From Cytobacillus firmus (GTDB lineage: Bacteria > Bacillota > Bacilli > Bacillales > Cytobacillaceae): 64,000 bases of DNA. This document shows positions 51,439 through 59,920 of this stretch, piece after piece. The stretch spans positions 582,001-646,000 of the forward strand of contig NZ_CP098323.1 in the NCBI RefSeq assembly GCF_023657595.1, read 5' to 3'. The first letter of the stretch is position 1; every line of letters begins with the position of its first letter. Both the position numbers and the translations under genes were made by a program. Below the pieces are notes generated by a model. That model was not told the DNA's origin. It saw only the letters and a program-made list of their open reading frames with translations, and made no database searches.

Positions 51439-52305
51439 ATGAAAGGAATTTTTACAGCGTTGATGTGTTCATTTGATGAAAACGGAAGGGTGAACGAAAA
51501 GGGATTAAGGGAGATTGTCCGTTACAATATCGAAATTTCAAAGGTAGATGGCTTGTATGTCAATGGAAGTACAGGTGAGAACTTTCTGATTTCCACTGAA
51601 CAAAAAAAGCAAATCTTTGAAATTGTAAAAGATGAAGCTAAAGATCAGGTTAAATTGATTGCTCAGGTGGGTTCATTAAATATTGATGAAGCAGTAGAAT
51701 TAGCACAATTTGCAACAGATTTAGGCTATGATGCTATTTCTGCTGTTACACCATTCTACTATAAGTTTGATTTCCAGGAGATTAAAGATTATTATTACAC
51801 CATTTTAGAAAGCGTTAACAACAAAATGATCATCTATTCTATCCCAGCCTTAACAGGGGTTAGCATGAATCTTGAGCAATTTGGAGAGCTTTTTGAGAAT
51901 GAAAAAGTAATCGGCGTGAAATTTACAGCACCTGATTTCTTCTTACTGGAAAGACTTCGCCATGCTTATCCTGATAAGCTCATCTACTCGGGATTTGATG
52001 AAATGCTGCTTTCGGCAAGTGTCCTGAATGTAGACGGAGCGATTGGCAGTACGTTTAATGTAAATGGAGAGCGTGCCAAGCAAATTTTTGAACTGGCACA
52101 AAATGGCCAGATTGAAGAAGCAAGGGAGCTTCAAAAAGTAACCAATGATTTAATCGGCGAGATTTTAGATAACGGCTTATACCAGACGATTAAAGAGATC
52201 CTGAAGACACAAGGCGTTGATGCAGGTGTATGCAGGAAGCCAATGAAAGCGCTTGAAGAGGACAAAGTTCAGCGTGCGAAAATGATTGCGGAAAAATATC
52301 TGTAA
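51439..52305 (+). CDS. nanA: N-acetylneuraminate lyase
   Basis: 288-residue class I aldolase splitting sialic acid into pyruvate and N-acetylmannosamine. The carboxylate-binding GSTGEN lies at residues 43-48, Tyr133 stands in IIYSIPALTG, and the Schiff-base Lys161 is in VKFTAP. These are the DHDPS/NAL-family catalytic residues. The ATG preceded by GAGGGTG is used; an ATG five codons earlier has no ribosome site. Confidence 0.95.
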   Translation: MKGIFTALMCSFDENGRVNEKGLREIVRYNIEISKVDGLYVNGSTGENFLISTEQKKQIFEIVKDEAKDQVKLIAQVGSLNIDEAVELAQFATDLGYDAISAVTPFYYKFDFQEIKDYYYTILESVNNKMIIYSIPALTGVSMNLEQFGELFENEKVIGVKFTAPDFFLLERLRHAYPDKLIYSGFDEMLLSASVLNVDGAIGSTFNVNGERAKQIFELAQNGQIEEARELQKVTNDLIGEILDNGLYQTIKEILKTQGVDAGVCRKPMKALEEDKVQRAKMIAEKYL

Positions 52306-52319
52306 AATCAGGGGGATAA

Positions 52320-53819
52320 ATGATGACTGGATCTTTTGCTGTAATTGATTACGTTATATTATTTGCCTATCTATTGTTCATTCTTTGGGTAGGGATTGCA
52401 GTTGCCAAAAAAGAAATGCAGGGAAAAGAGTTCTTCAAAGGGGATGGCTCTATTCCTTGGTGGGTGACATCTGTCAGCTTATTCGCAACCTTATTAAGTC
52501 CGATTTCATTCTTATCCTTAGCCGGAAACTCCTATTTAGGATCATGGGAGCTGTGGTTTGCACAATTAGGTTTATTTATTGCCGTGCCAATCGCGATTTA
52601 TTATTTCCTGCCGGTTTACCGGAAATTAAATTTAGATACAGCTTACGAATATTTAGAGCGCCGCTTTGATACAAAGCTGCGCGTCATTGGGAGCCTTCTT
52701 TTTATCGTCTATCAGATTGGGCGCATGTCCATTATTATGTATCTGCCGGCGTTAGCATTAGCGGCTGTTACTGGCATCAATGCTGTACTGATCGTATTAT
52801 TCATGGGTGTAGTGGCAACCATCTATTCAGCCTTTGGAGGAATTAAATCAGTGCTTTGGACAGACTTCATCCAGGGTGTAGTCTTAATCGGCGGAGGTAT
52901 TTTTGCCCTCATTATGCTGATGTTCTCCATTGATGGCGGATTTGGAGAAGTGGTCCGTGTCGGTACCGAAGACGGGAAGTTCTTTACGGATACACCATTC
53001 TTCGATCCGAACTTTGTCAATAACAGTGTTCTTCTTCTTATTTTTGGCGCCGGGATTTCAACTGCATTCTCATATATTTCAAGTCAGGACATGGTTCAGC
53101 GTTATTTAACAACCACTGACTTAAAAGAAATGAATAAAATGACTTATTTAAATGGTATTCTGTCACTTGGTACGGCAACATTATTCTTCTTTATCGGAAC
53201 AGCTTTATATACATTTTATACGCAGCAGGCAGGTGCGATGCCTGAAGGTAAAGCCGACCTGATTTTTGCCAACTTTATCGTGGCTGAGCTGCCGGCAGGA
53301 ATTTCAGGCTTGCTGATTGCCGGATTATTCGCTGCGGGACAATCAACACTTTCAACGGGCTTGAACAGTGTGGCGACAAGCTGGACATTGGATATTCAGA
53401 AAGTTCTTAAACCAGATATGAGTGATGAAAAAAGCACCAAAATGGCGCGTAATGTATCCACAATTGTAGGGATTTTCTCCATTGCTTTTGCCATTGTCCT
53501 GATTTACACAGATGTTGGAGATGCTTATTCCTGGTTTAATGGATTGATGGGATTAGTATTGGGTATCATCGGAGGTACCTTCACGCTTGGAGTCATGACG
53601 AAAAGAGCAAACGCGAAAGGGGCCATCTGCGGTTTCTTCGCAACAGCAGCCCTTGCAGTCTATGTGTCTTACTTTACTGATATTACTTTATGGGCCTATT
53701 CCATCATTAATTTAATTGCTTCTATCGTGTTCGGTTATGTCTTTAGCTTATTATTCAAGCAAAAAAGCAAAGCTGAAGATGAAAATCTGACATACTATGA
53801 TAGAAAAAAACCAGCGTAA
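52320..53819 (+). CDS. Sodium:solute symporter, probable sialic acid transporter
   Basis: 499-residue SSS-family transporter with about 13 membrane segments. Typical features are FFKGDGSIPWWVTSVSLFATLLSPISFLSLAG in the first unwound helix, SAFGGIKSVLWTDFIQG and QDMVQRYLTT with AGLFAAGQSTLSTGLNSVATSW. SSS proteins in nan operons (SiaT/NanT) bring in sialic acid with sodium. Placement between nanA and nanK makes that the most likely substrate. Starts 14 bases after nanA, with GGGGGAT as ribosome site. Confidence 0.88.
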   Translation: MMTGSFAVIDYVILFAYLLFILWVGIAVAKKEMQGKEFFKGDGSIPWWVTSVSLFATLLSPISFLSLAGNSYLGSWELWFAQLGLFIAVPIAIYYFLPVYRKLNLDTAYEYLERRFDTKLRVIGSLLFIVYQIGRMSIIMYLPALALAAVTGINAVLIVLFMGVVATIYSAFGGIKSVLWTDFIQGVVLIGGGIFALIMLMFSIDGGFGEVVRVGTEDGKFFTDTPFFDPNFVNNSVLLLIFGAGISTAFSYISSQDMVQRYLTTTDLKEMNKMTYLNGILSLGTATLFFFIGTALYTFYTQQAGAMPEGKADLIFANFIVAELPAGISGLLIAGLFAAGQSTLSTGLNSVATSWTLDIQKVLKPDMSDEKSTKMARNVSTIVGIFSIAFAIVLIYTDVGDAYSWFNGLMGLVLGIIGGTFTLGVMTKRANAKGAICGFFATAALAVYVSYFTDITLWAYSIINLIASIVFGYVFSLLFKQKSKAEDENLTYYDRKKPA

Positions 53820-53831
53820 AATGGTGAGACT

Positions 53832-55523
53832 ATGTTTCAAATAAAAAAGAAAATAAAAACGGATGTCTTAGTGGCCGGAAGCGGGCTGGCCGGGATAAAA
53901 GTAAGCAAAGAGCTTGCAGATCAACAGGCCGATGTATTGATGGTGACAAAAATGCAGGTAGCTTCAGGTTCAAGCTTTTATCCGCTGAAAGCCTCCCTTG
54001 GAACTCAGGTGACAAAAGATCATGAAGATGAATCGATATTTCTTGAAGATATTGAAAGCTTGAGCCATGGCATGCATGGGCGGGATTTAGCTGAGGTGTA
54101 TGTAAAAGAAATTCCGAAGCGTGTAAAGGAATATCAGGAGATTGGTGTGAAGGCGAAAAAGCTGGAAGGGGAGCGTAAAGCCTGTTTCGCTGAACATGAA
54201 CGGGATATCTATTTATTAAGTGACTGGGATCAGATTCGCGAAAATGTGAGAACTATTTTTGCAGAGTATGAAAACCTGTCTATCCTGGAAAAGACAATCG
54301 TCCTTACTTTGCTGAAGAAAGATGACCGTGTGGCGGGAGCCATACTTTTAGATGAGAATAATGACCTCGTTATGGTGGAATGCAAATCTGTCATTTTAGC
54401 AACGGGCGGATTCGGCAGTATTTATCAGCATAACTTAAATCCCAATGATGTGGATGGCTCCGGCCATATCCTGGCTGTCGAAGCAGGGACCCGTCTTGTA
54501 AACATGGAATTTATTCAATTCATTCCAGGCATTACGGCTCCGAAATATAAAACCCTCTTTGGGGAACATACATTAATGTATTGTGATGATATAGTCGATG
54601 AAGCGGGAAGCAGCTTACTGGATTCTATGCTGCCTGAGGAGATATCGAAGCAGGAATGTCTGCAGATCAGGAGCACACACGGTCCGTTCACCCATTCACT
54701 TGATTCGAAGTATGTGGATATCGCGATGATGAAAAACATCATCGCGAATCGGAATGACCGCGGATTCAGGCTTTTATATCGGTCCGAGTTATATGAAAAT
54801 GGGGAAGAGTTCTACACGGTCTATTTAAATTGGCTGAAAGAGAGAAATATTGATCTTTTGGAGAATGAAATTCGTATTGCCCCATTTGCCCATGCCAGCA
54901 ACGGCGGGGTTTATATTGACACGTATGGCAGAACCGGTGTGAACGGATTATATGCCATTGGTGAGCTGTCCTGCAATATTGAGGGAGCGAACCGATTGGG
55001 AGGAAATTCGACTGGCGCCTGCATGGTATTTGGCAAAAGGGCTGCGGCAGATTGTGTCAGGTATATCGAAACACAAAGCCATGAGGAAATTTCTGAACCT
55101 GAAGCATTGAAACAGATCGAGAACATGTTTGGCGTTCAGGGGCAAACAAAAGGTCCTGTTAAAGATATGGAGAAAAAAGTTCATCAGGCTATTGAATCGA
55201 TCAAAAAACTAATGTGGTATCATGGGAATGTCGTGCGCAATAAGGACAGTCTATTAAAAGCATTAGAAACCATCAGAAAGCTCGAGTCAGAGCTTGATTT
55301 AGGTAGATTGTTCGAACAGCAGGCAACCCGAAAGCTGACAATTAAGGCACGAAACTTCTTCAAGCTTTCGCAAATTCTGCTTGAGGCCATGCTGGAACGA
55401 AAAGAAAGCAGGGGCGCACATTTTCGTGAGGATTATCCGGAAGAACGTGAAGAATATAATAAAAGATTGTTTATTTCCATGAAAGATGATGGAGCATTGG
55501 AGTATCGCTTTCTAAATGAATAG
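53832..55523 (+). CDS. FAD-dependent dehydrogenase of the NadB/fumarate reductase fold, in the nan operon
   Basis: 563-residue flavoprotein. The dinucleotide site is VAGSGLAG (Gly16, Gly18, Gly21), with ATGGFGSIYQHNLNP, NGLYAIGE and GANRLGGNSTGACMVFG for FAD binding, plus a C-terminal helical domain with ESRGAHFREDYPE. The active-site histidine region is kept (APFAHASNGGV), but the PRDxVSRA segment carrying the catalytic arginine of aspartate oxidase and fumarate reductase reads SLDSKYVDIAMMKN. So the natural substrate probably differs. No step of the known sialate pathway needs such an enzyme; it may oxidise or reduce a sialic-acid variant or a lactone. Starts 12 bases after the transporter. 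Confidence 0.78.
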   Translation: MFQIKKKIKTDVLVAGSGLAGIKVSKELADQQADVLMVTKMQVASGSSFYPLKASLGTQVTKDHEDESIFLEDIESLSHGMHGRDLAEVYVKEIPKRVKEYQEIGVKAKKLEGERKACFAEHERDIYLLSDWDQIRENVRTIFAEYENLSILEKTIVLTLLKKDDRVAGAILLDENNDLVMVECKSVILATGGFGSIYQHNLNPNDVDGSGHILAVEAGTRLVNMEFIQFIPGITAPKYKTLFGEHTLMYCDDIVDEAGSSLLDSMLPEEISKQECLQIRSTHGPFTHSLDSKYVDIAMMKNIIANRNDRGFRLLYRSELYENGEEFYTVYLNWLKERNIDLLENEIRIAPFAHASNGGVYIDTYGRTGVNGLYAIGELSCNIEGANRLGGNSTGACMVFGKRAAADCVRYIETQSHEEISEPEALKQIENMFGVQGQTKGPVKDMEKKVHQAIESIKKLMWYHGNVVRNKDSLLKALETIRKLESELDLGRLFEQQATRKLTIKARNFFKLSQILLEAMLERKESRGAHFREDYPEEREEYNKRLFISMKDDGALEYRFLNE

Positions 55524-55548
55524 GGAGTAGCTTTAATGCTCATAGATG

Positions 55549-55583
55549 GAGGGGAAAACCTGGTATGGGTTTTCTCTTTTTTC
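55549..55583 (+). terminator. Internal terminator/attenuator within the nan operon
   Basis: GGAGGGGAAAACC pairs with GGGTTTTCTCTT around a short loop, then a T run. It lies between the flavoprotein and nanK genes and may lower expression of the kinase and regulator. Confidence 0.7.
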
Positions 55584-55606
55584 AATTGTAAGGGAGGAGC
55601 ACAATC

Positions 55607-56515
55607 ATGCAGCTTGGAGTTATTGATATTGGCGGAACATCTATAAAATATGGCATCGCTTCAGACGCAGGAGAGCTTTTTAGTCTTGATTCCATCCCGG
55701 CTGAGGCTTATAAGGGCGGTCCTTTAATAGTAGAAAAAGTGAAGATGATCTGTGATATGTTGTTAAAACAGGCAAGAGTCGAGGGCATTGCCATCAGCTC
55801 TGCAGGGCAGATTGATAACCAGAATGGAACCGTGGTGCATGCAACGGATAATATTCCGGGATATACCGGTACAAGTCTGGCTGAGGTCATTTCAAAACAT
55901 ACCGGATTGCCGGTTACGGTTGAAAACGATGTGAATTGCACAGCATTAGGTGAATATTGGCAAGGTGCAGCTAAAGATATGGATGATTTTCTCTGTGTAA
56001 CTATTGGCACGGGGATTGGCGGTGCGTTATTCTTAAATGGTAAGCTATACACAGGAGCCAATTTTTCAGCCGGGGAAATCGGGCATATCAATCTGTACCC
56101 AAATGGGAAGCCCTGCACCTGCGGTAACAAGGGCTGTTATGAAAGGTATGCTTCCAGTTCAGCCCTATCAGAGCTAGTGGAGGAAAGAATGGGTGTGAAC
56201 CTTCCATTAGAGAAGTTTTTCGAACTTGCCAGAGAGGGAAATAAGGAAGCTAATAACCTATTTGTACAGTGGGCAGATGATGTGGCGACAGGCATTCAGA
56301 GCCTTGTTCATATTTTTAACCCCGAGCTTGTACTGATTGGCGGCGGAATTTCTGCACAAGGAGACTTTTTATTGGAAGAGGTACAATCGTCTTTAGCGAA
56401 GAAAGTAATGCCAAACCACTGGAAGTCGCTTCGGATGAGAATTGCCGCACATGAAAACAAAGCCAATTTATTAGGAGCAGCCAAGCACTTTTTGGACATG
56501 AACAGGAAAAGTTAG
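55607..56515 (+). CDS. nanK: ROK-family N-acetylmannosamine kinase
   Basis: 302-residue sugar kinase. DIGGTSIKYGI is the ATP phosphate-binding motif, VENDVNCTALGE supplies the catalytic Asp, and CTCGNKGCYERYASSSAL is the zinc-binding ROK signature with the sugar-binding Glu-His set (EIGHINL). It phosphorylates ManNAc for NanE. The other ROK possibility (glucose or GlcNAc kinase) is less likely given the operon. Confidence 0.9.
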   Translation: MQLGVIDIGGTSIKYGIASDAGELFSLDSIPAEAYKGGPLIVEKVKMICDMLLKQARVEGIAISSAGQIDNQNGTVVHATDNIPGYTGTSLAEVISKHTGLPVTVENDVNCTALGEYWQGAAKDMDDFLCVTIGTGIGGALFLNGKLYTGANFSAGEIGHINLYPNGKPCTCGNKGCYERYASSSALSELVEERMGVNLPLEKFFELAREGNKEANNLFVQWADDVATGIQSLVHIFNPELVLIGGGISAQGDFLLEEVQSSLAKKVMPNHWKSLRMRIAAHENKANLLGAAKHFLDMNRKS

Positions 56516-56528
56516 CAGAGGGGTTACT

Positions 56529-57371
56529 ATGGAAACGAATAGAAAAATGACAGGGCTGAAGCCTACTATATTAATGGAACAGCATAAACACAACTTTACT
56601 AAATCCGACCATAGAATTCATGAATATATTTTAACGAATACAGACAAGGTGTTATACCATTCATTAACGGAATTATCGGAAGCAATAGGAGCTGCAGAGG
56701 CTACAGTTCTGCGTTTCTTCAGAAAGCTGGGCTTTAAAGGCTTCCAGGATTTTAAATTTTCGCTCGCGCAAGAGGTTTCTGGTAATTCCAGTCAGGCGGG
56801 TGACGAGACCTATATTGAACGCATCCGCACAAACATGGTACATGCCATTGAAGATACGTATAGAATGCTGAATAATCAAGCTCTTGAAAACAGCATCGAA
56901 GCAATAGTCCGTTCCAGGGATGTAGTGATATTTGGCATAGGCTCTTCCGGAATTGCCGGGCTTGATATGCAAAACCGCCTCATGAGAATAGGAAAACATG
57001 TTGATGTCGTCACAGATCCTCACTTCCAGGTAATGAGGGCGACCTCCCTGGATGAACATTCCGTTGTGATTGCCATAAGTTTAACAGGCAGCACAAAGGA
57101 TATTGTCGACACTGTTAAAATAGCCAATGAAAAGAAAGCTACTGTGATTGTATTAACAAACTATGTGAAATCACCTTTGGCCAAATACGCGGATTATATT
57201 TTACTGACCTCTGTAAAAGAAAGCCCGTTAGACAGCGGTTCATTAGTAGCCAAAATTACACAGCTTTATTTAATCGATCTTATCTGCACGGGGATCACCA
57301 TGAAAAACTATGAACAAGCTTCAAAAGTGAAAATGGAGATATCTGAGAATATCAGTAATAAGCTGTACTAA
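56529..57371 (+). CDS. nanR: RpiR-family regulator of sialic acid genes
   Basis: 280-residue regulator. The N-terminal HTH_6 domain (about 12-90) has ATVLRFFRKLGFKGFQDFKFSLA, and the C-terminal SIS domain (about 120-260) has VVIFGIGSSGIAG and VVIAISLTGSTKDIVD for a phosphosugar ligand. Ligands of such regulators are typically ManNAc-6-P or GlcNAc-6-P. The palindrome in the nan promoter is its likely site. Ends at a good terminator. Confidence 0.88.
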   Translation: METNRKMTGLKPTILMEQHKHNFTKSDHRIHEYILTNTDKVLYHSLTELSEAIGAAEATVLRFFRKLGFKGFQDFKFSLAQEVSGNSSQAGDETYIERIRTNMVHAIEDTYRMLNNQALENSIEAIVRSRDVVIFGIGSSGIAGLDMQNRLMRIGKHVDVVTDPHFQVMRATSLDEHSVVIAISLTGSTKDIVDTVKIANEKKATVIVLTNYVKSPLAKYADYILLTSVKESPLDSGSLVAKITQLYLIDLICTGITMKNYEQASKVKMEISENISNKLY

Positions 57372-57402
57372 AGCAAGCCAATGCTGGTTCAATTATTTTT
57401 AT

Positions 57403-57430
57403 AAGGAAGGCCATTGTGCCTTCTTTTTTT
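57403..57430 (+). terminator. nan operon terminator
   Basis: GAAGGC pairs with GCCTTC (extended by a wobble pair and A-T pairs), followed by seven Ts. Confidence 0.85.
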
Positions 57431-57524
57431 CCAGCCCTAAAAATGGAGTTTTTTCACTGTTTTTCCCAGAGGTATTGTCACAATGTCCTCACCGCTGATA
57501 TCCAGGGCATTAGCAGTTATAATT

Positions 57525-57544
57525 AGTTATAATCAGATATAACT
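57525..57544. promoter_or_regulatory. mod operon palindrome (candidate operator)
   Basis: AGTTATA-ATCAGA-TATAACT, a perfect inverted repeat about 20 bases upstream of modA, with a second GTTATAAT immediately before it. A molybdate- or tungstate-responsive repressor is the obvious candidate, but none is encoded nearby. Confidence 0.55.
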
Positions 57545-57565
57545 ATTCAGTGAAGGAGATACATA

Positions 57566-58357
57566 ATGAAAAAGAAATCCCTGTTATTTTTTTCATCAAT
57601 GGTCCTTTTTTTATCATTGGCTGGATGTCAGTCTAAAAATACAGGAGAAGAGCAGCGGGATGCAGCCGGAGAGAGTGTGGAACTGACTATTTCAGCAGCG
57701 GCAAGCCTGCAGGATGCCTTAACGGAGATCGAAGCAAGGTTCGAAAAAGAACATCCAAATGTGCTGATCAACTTTAACTTTGGAGCTTCAGGTTCTCTTC
57801 AGCAGCAAATCTCCCAGGGAGCACCCGCTGATCTTTTCTTTTCAGCTGCAGAGGATAAATTTGATAAACTGGTGAATGACGGACTGATTGAAGAAAAGAA
57901 TGGAATTGACTTGGTCGGGAATGAGCTTGTACTAGTGGTGCCAAAGGGTTCGAAGGTCAAATCGTTTCATGCTCTCACAGAAGCAGATAAATTGTCCATC
58001 GGCACACCGGAGTCGGTTCCTGCCGGGAAATATGCGAAGGAATTATTAGAGAAAATAGATATCTGGAACAACATAGAAGAAAAAGTAGTGTATGCCAAAG
58101 ATGTCCGCCAGGTCCTTACATATGTAGAGACAAATAATGTGGATGCCGGAATTGTTTATAAAACGGATGCGTTAATATCTGAAAAGGTCAACATAGTGGA
58201 CACGGCAGAGGAGAATACTCATGATCCTATCATTTATCCTTTGGGTGTGATTAAGGATACAAGTCATCCTGAGGAAGCTAAGCTTTTCTATGATTATCTT
58301 CAAAATGAAAAATCTATGGATATTTTTAAAGAGTATGGATTTAAAGGATTGAAATAA
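57566..58357 (+). CDS. modA: Molybdate ABC transporter substrate-binding lipoprotein
   Basis: 263-residue lipoprotein with lipobox LAGC (Cys21). Typical ModA segments are ISAAASLQDALTEIEARFE, NFGASGSLQQQISQGAPADLFFSAA and DAGIVYKTDA, whose serines and backbone amides bind molybdate or tungstate. The permease gene follows after 4 bases. Confidence 0.93.
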   Translation: MKKKSLLFFSSMVLFLSLAGCQSKNTGEEQRDAAGESVELTISAAASLQDALTEIEARFEKEHPNVLINFNFGASGSLQQQISQGAPADLFFSAAEDKFDKLVNDGLIEEKNGIDLVGNELVLVVPKGSKVKSFHALTEADKLSIGTPESVPAGKYAKELLEKIDIWNNIEEKVVYAKDVRQVLTYVETNNVDAGIVYKTDALISEKVNIVDTAEENTHDPIIYPLGVIKDTSHPEEAKLFYDYLQNEKSMDIFKEYGFKGLK

Positions 58358-58361
58358 TTAT

Positions 58362-59018
58362 ATGGCTACTGATTTTTGGTCACCAGTCCTAATATCTGCT
58401 GAAGTTGCGGCTGTCTCAGGAGTATTGGCAATTATTCTTGGCGTTATCATAGGGAAGGGTATGGCAAATAAAAGATTTAAAGGGAAAGCCATCGCAGAGA
58501 CCGCTTTCCTTTTGCCATTAGTATTACCGCCATCTGTTGTAGGGTTTTTGCTGATTGTCATTTTTGGAAGAAATAGTTTTGCAGGCCAATTCATTGAGTT
58601 TATTTTTAAACAGCCAGTTATGTTTACATGGTGGGCTGCTGTTATCGCTTCAACGGTTGTCGCATTTCCTCTTATGTATCAGTCTGCCAAGACAGGCTTT
58701 GAAGCAATTGATCGTGACATTGAAAATGCGGCTCGGGTAGATGGGGCGAATGACATTCAATTATTTATGAATATCACGATACCTCTTTCATACAAGGCCA
58801 TTATTTCAGGCGGCATACTGAGCTTTACAAGAGCTTTGGGGGAATTCGGAGCCACTTTAATGTTTGCCGGTAATATTCCGGGAAAAACACAAACGATTCC
58901 AACAGCTATATATGTAGCCATTGATTCAGGCAATATGGAGATGGCCTGGTTATGGGTAGCGTGTATGATCGGGATATCATTTATCATGTTAGTTTTTGTT
59001 CAGCTGATAAAAACATAA
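58362..59018 (+). CDS. modB: Molybdate ABC transporter permease
   Basis: 218-residue permease with about five membrane helices and the EAA loop AARVDGANDIQLFMNITIPLS. FTRALGEFGATLMFAGNIPGKTQT is diagnostic of ModB. No ATPase (modC) follows; the operon stops at a terminator. The missing ATPase must be encoded elsewhere or shared. Confidence 0.93.
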   Translation: MATDFWSPVLISAEVAAVSGVLAIILGVIIGKGMANKRFKGKAIAETAFLLPLVLPPSVVGFLLIVIFGRNSFAGQFIEFIFKQPVMFTWWAAVIASTVVAFPLMYQSAKTGFEAIDRDIENAARVDGANDIQLFMNITIPLSYKAIISGGILSFTRALGEFGATLMFAGNIPGKTQTIPTAIYVAIDSGNMEMAWLWVACMIGISFIMLVFVQLIKT

Positions 59019-59020
59019 GA

Positions 59021-59049
59021 AGACATCCTTTCGCGGGATGTCTATTTTT
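59021..59049 (+). terminator. modAB terminator
   Basis: AGACATCC pairs with GGATGTCT around seven bases, followed by a T-rich run; the absence of modC is therefore not a window artefact. Confidence 0.85.
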
Positions 59050-59287
59050 ATTGCAGGAGACTGGAGTGCGCATAATACTTCAGGTGCCAGTTACGTCCTC
59101 CATCACCTTAACCTCTTTTCAAAAAATATTCCATTAATTCGGTGGTACCATTAGAGCTGCTGTTTGCTAAAGGGGATTTAGGAATTCATTAGGTCTTCCT
59201 TCTAAGTGACTGGAATAAAAAGGTTGTTAATTGGATGGCTTTTTAAGATAATTAAGAAAGACTTTATAAATCTAAGGGTGGCTAAAA

Positions 59288-59767
59288 ATGAATATTTACC
59301 CAGCTGCGAATTTACCGAAAAGTATAATAGTAGAGTTTTTTAAGCTGCATTGGGGGAGCACGGAAATGGTTATTTCCAGTGGGATTTATGATTGCAGTGC
59401 ACTGGACGGTTTTGCTGTTGTAGATGTAGATGACAAAATCATTGGCTTAATTACTTACCTAATTAAAGATAATGAATGTGAAATTATATCCTTAGATAGT
59501 ATGGAAGAAGGTAAGGGGATAGGTACATCGTTAGTTCAAGAAGTAGAAAATCTTGCTATAAAGAAAAATTGTAAAATCGTAAAACTTATTACAACTAACG
59601 ATAATTTGTCAGCATTAAAATTTTATCAGAAACGAGGATTTATTCTGTCTCAATTTATACTTAATGCGGTTGAGAAAGCAAGGAAGGTAAAACCCGAAAT
59701 ACCCTTAATTGGAAATGATGGTATTCCAATCAGAGATGAAATTGAATTGATAAAGGTATTGAACTAA
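59288..59767 (+). CDS. GNAT N-acetyltransferase
   Basis: 159-residue acetyltransferase with the acetyl-CoA segment SLDSMEEGKGIGTSLVQEVENLA and the NDNLSALKFYQKRGF motif of the superfamily. Substrate unknown. Single gene with its own terminator; AAGGGTGG precedes the ATG. Confidence 0.85.
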   Translation: MNIYPAANLPKSIIVEFFKLHWGSTEMVISSGIYDCSALDGFAVVDVDDKIIGLITYLIKDNECEIISLDSMEEGKGIGTSLVQEVENLAIKKNCKIVKLITTNDNLSALKFYQKRGFILSQFILNAVEKARKVKPEIPLIGNDGIPIRDEIELIKVLN

Positions 59768-59784
59768 TTGGTGCTTATGTACAA

Positions 59785-59816
59785 AATTAGCTGCTAATAT
59801 AGCAGCTTTTTCTTTT
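59785..59816 (+). terminator. Terminator after the acetyltransferase
   Basis: AGCTGCT pairs with AGCAGCT around five bases, followed by a T-rich run. Confidence 0.85.
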
Positions 59817-59847
59817 TAAACAAAGGAGTTGAAAGGGTTCAACCGAA

Positions 59848-59868
59848 AAATCGTAATGATTACTATTT
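59848..59868. promoter_or_regulatory. Zur box 1
   Basis: Inverted arms AAATCGTAAT and ATTACTATTT around a central G; one arm departs by one base from the Zur consensus. Confidence 0.8.
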
Positions 59869-59894
59869 ACAAATCGTAATCATTACGATAAAAT
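59866..59894 (+). promoter_or_regulatory. adcA promoter
   Basis: TTTACA, a 17-base spacer and TAAAAT; the spacer is wholly occupied by Zur box 2. Confidence 0.75.
59871..59891. promoter_or_regulatory. Zur box 2
   Basis: AAATCGTAAT and ATTACGATAA, a near-perfect inverted repeat around a central C, matching the Bacillus Zur operator. It fills the promoter spacer, so zinc-bound Zur should block transcription. Confidence 0.9.
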
Positions 59895-59920
59895 ATTCCC
59901 TAAGTAAAGGGGGAATAAAA

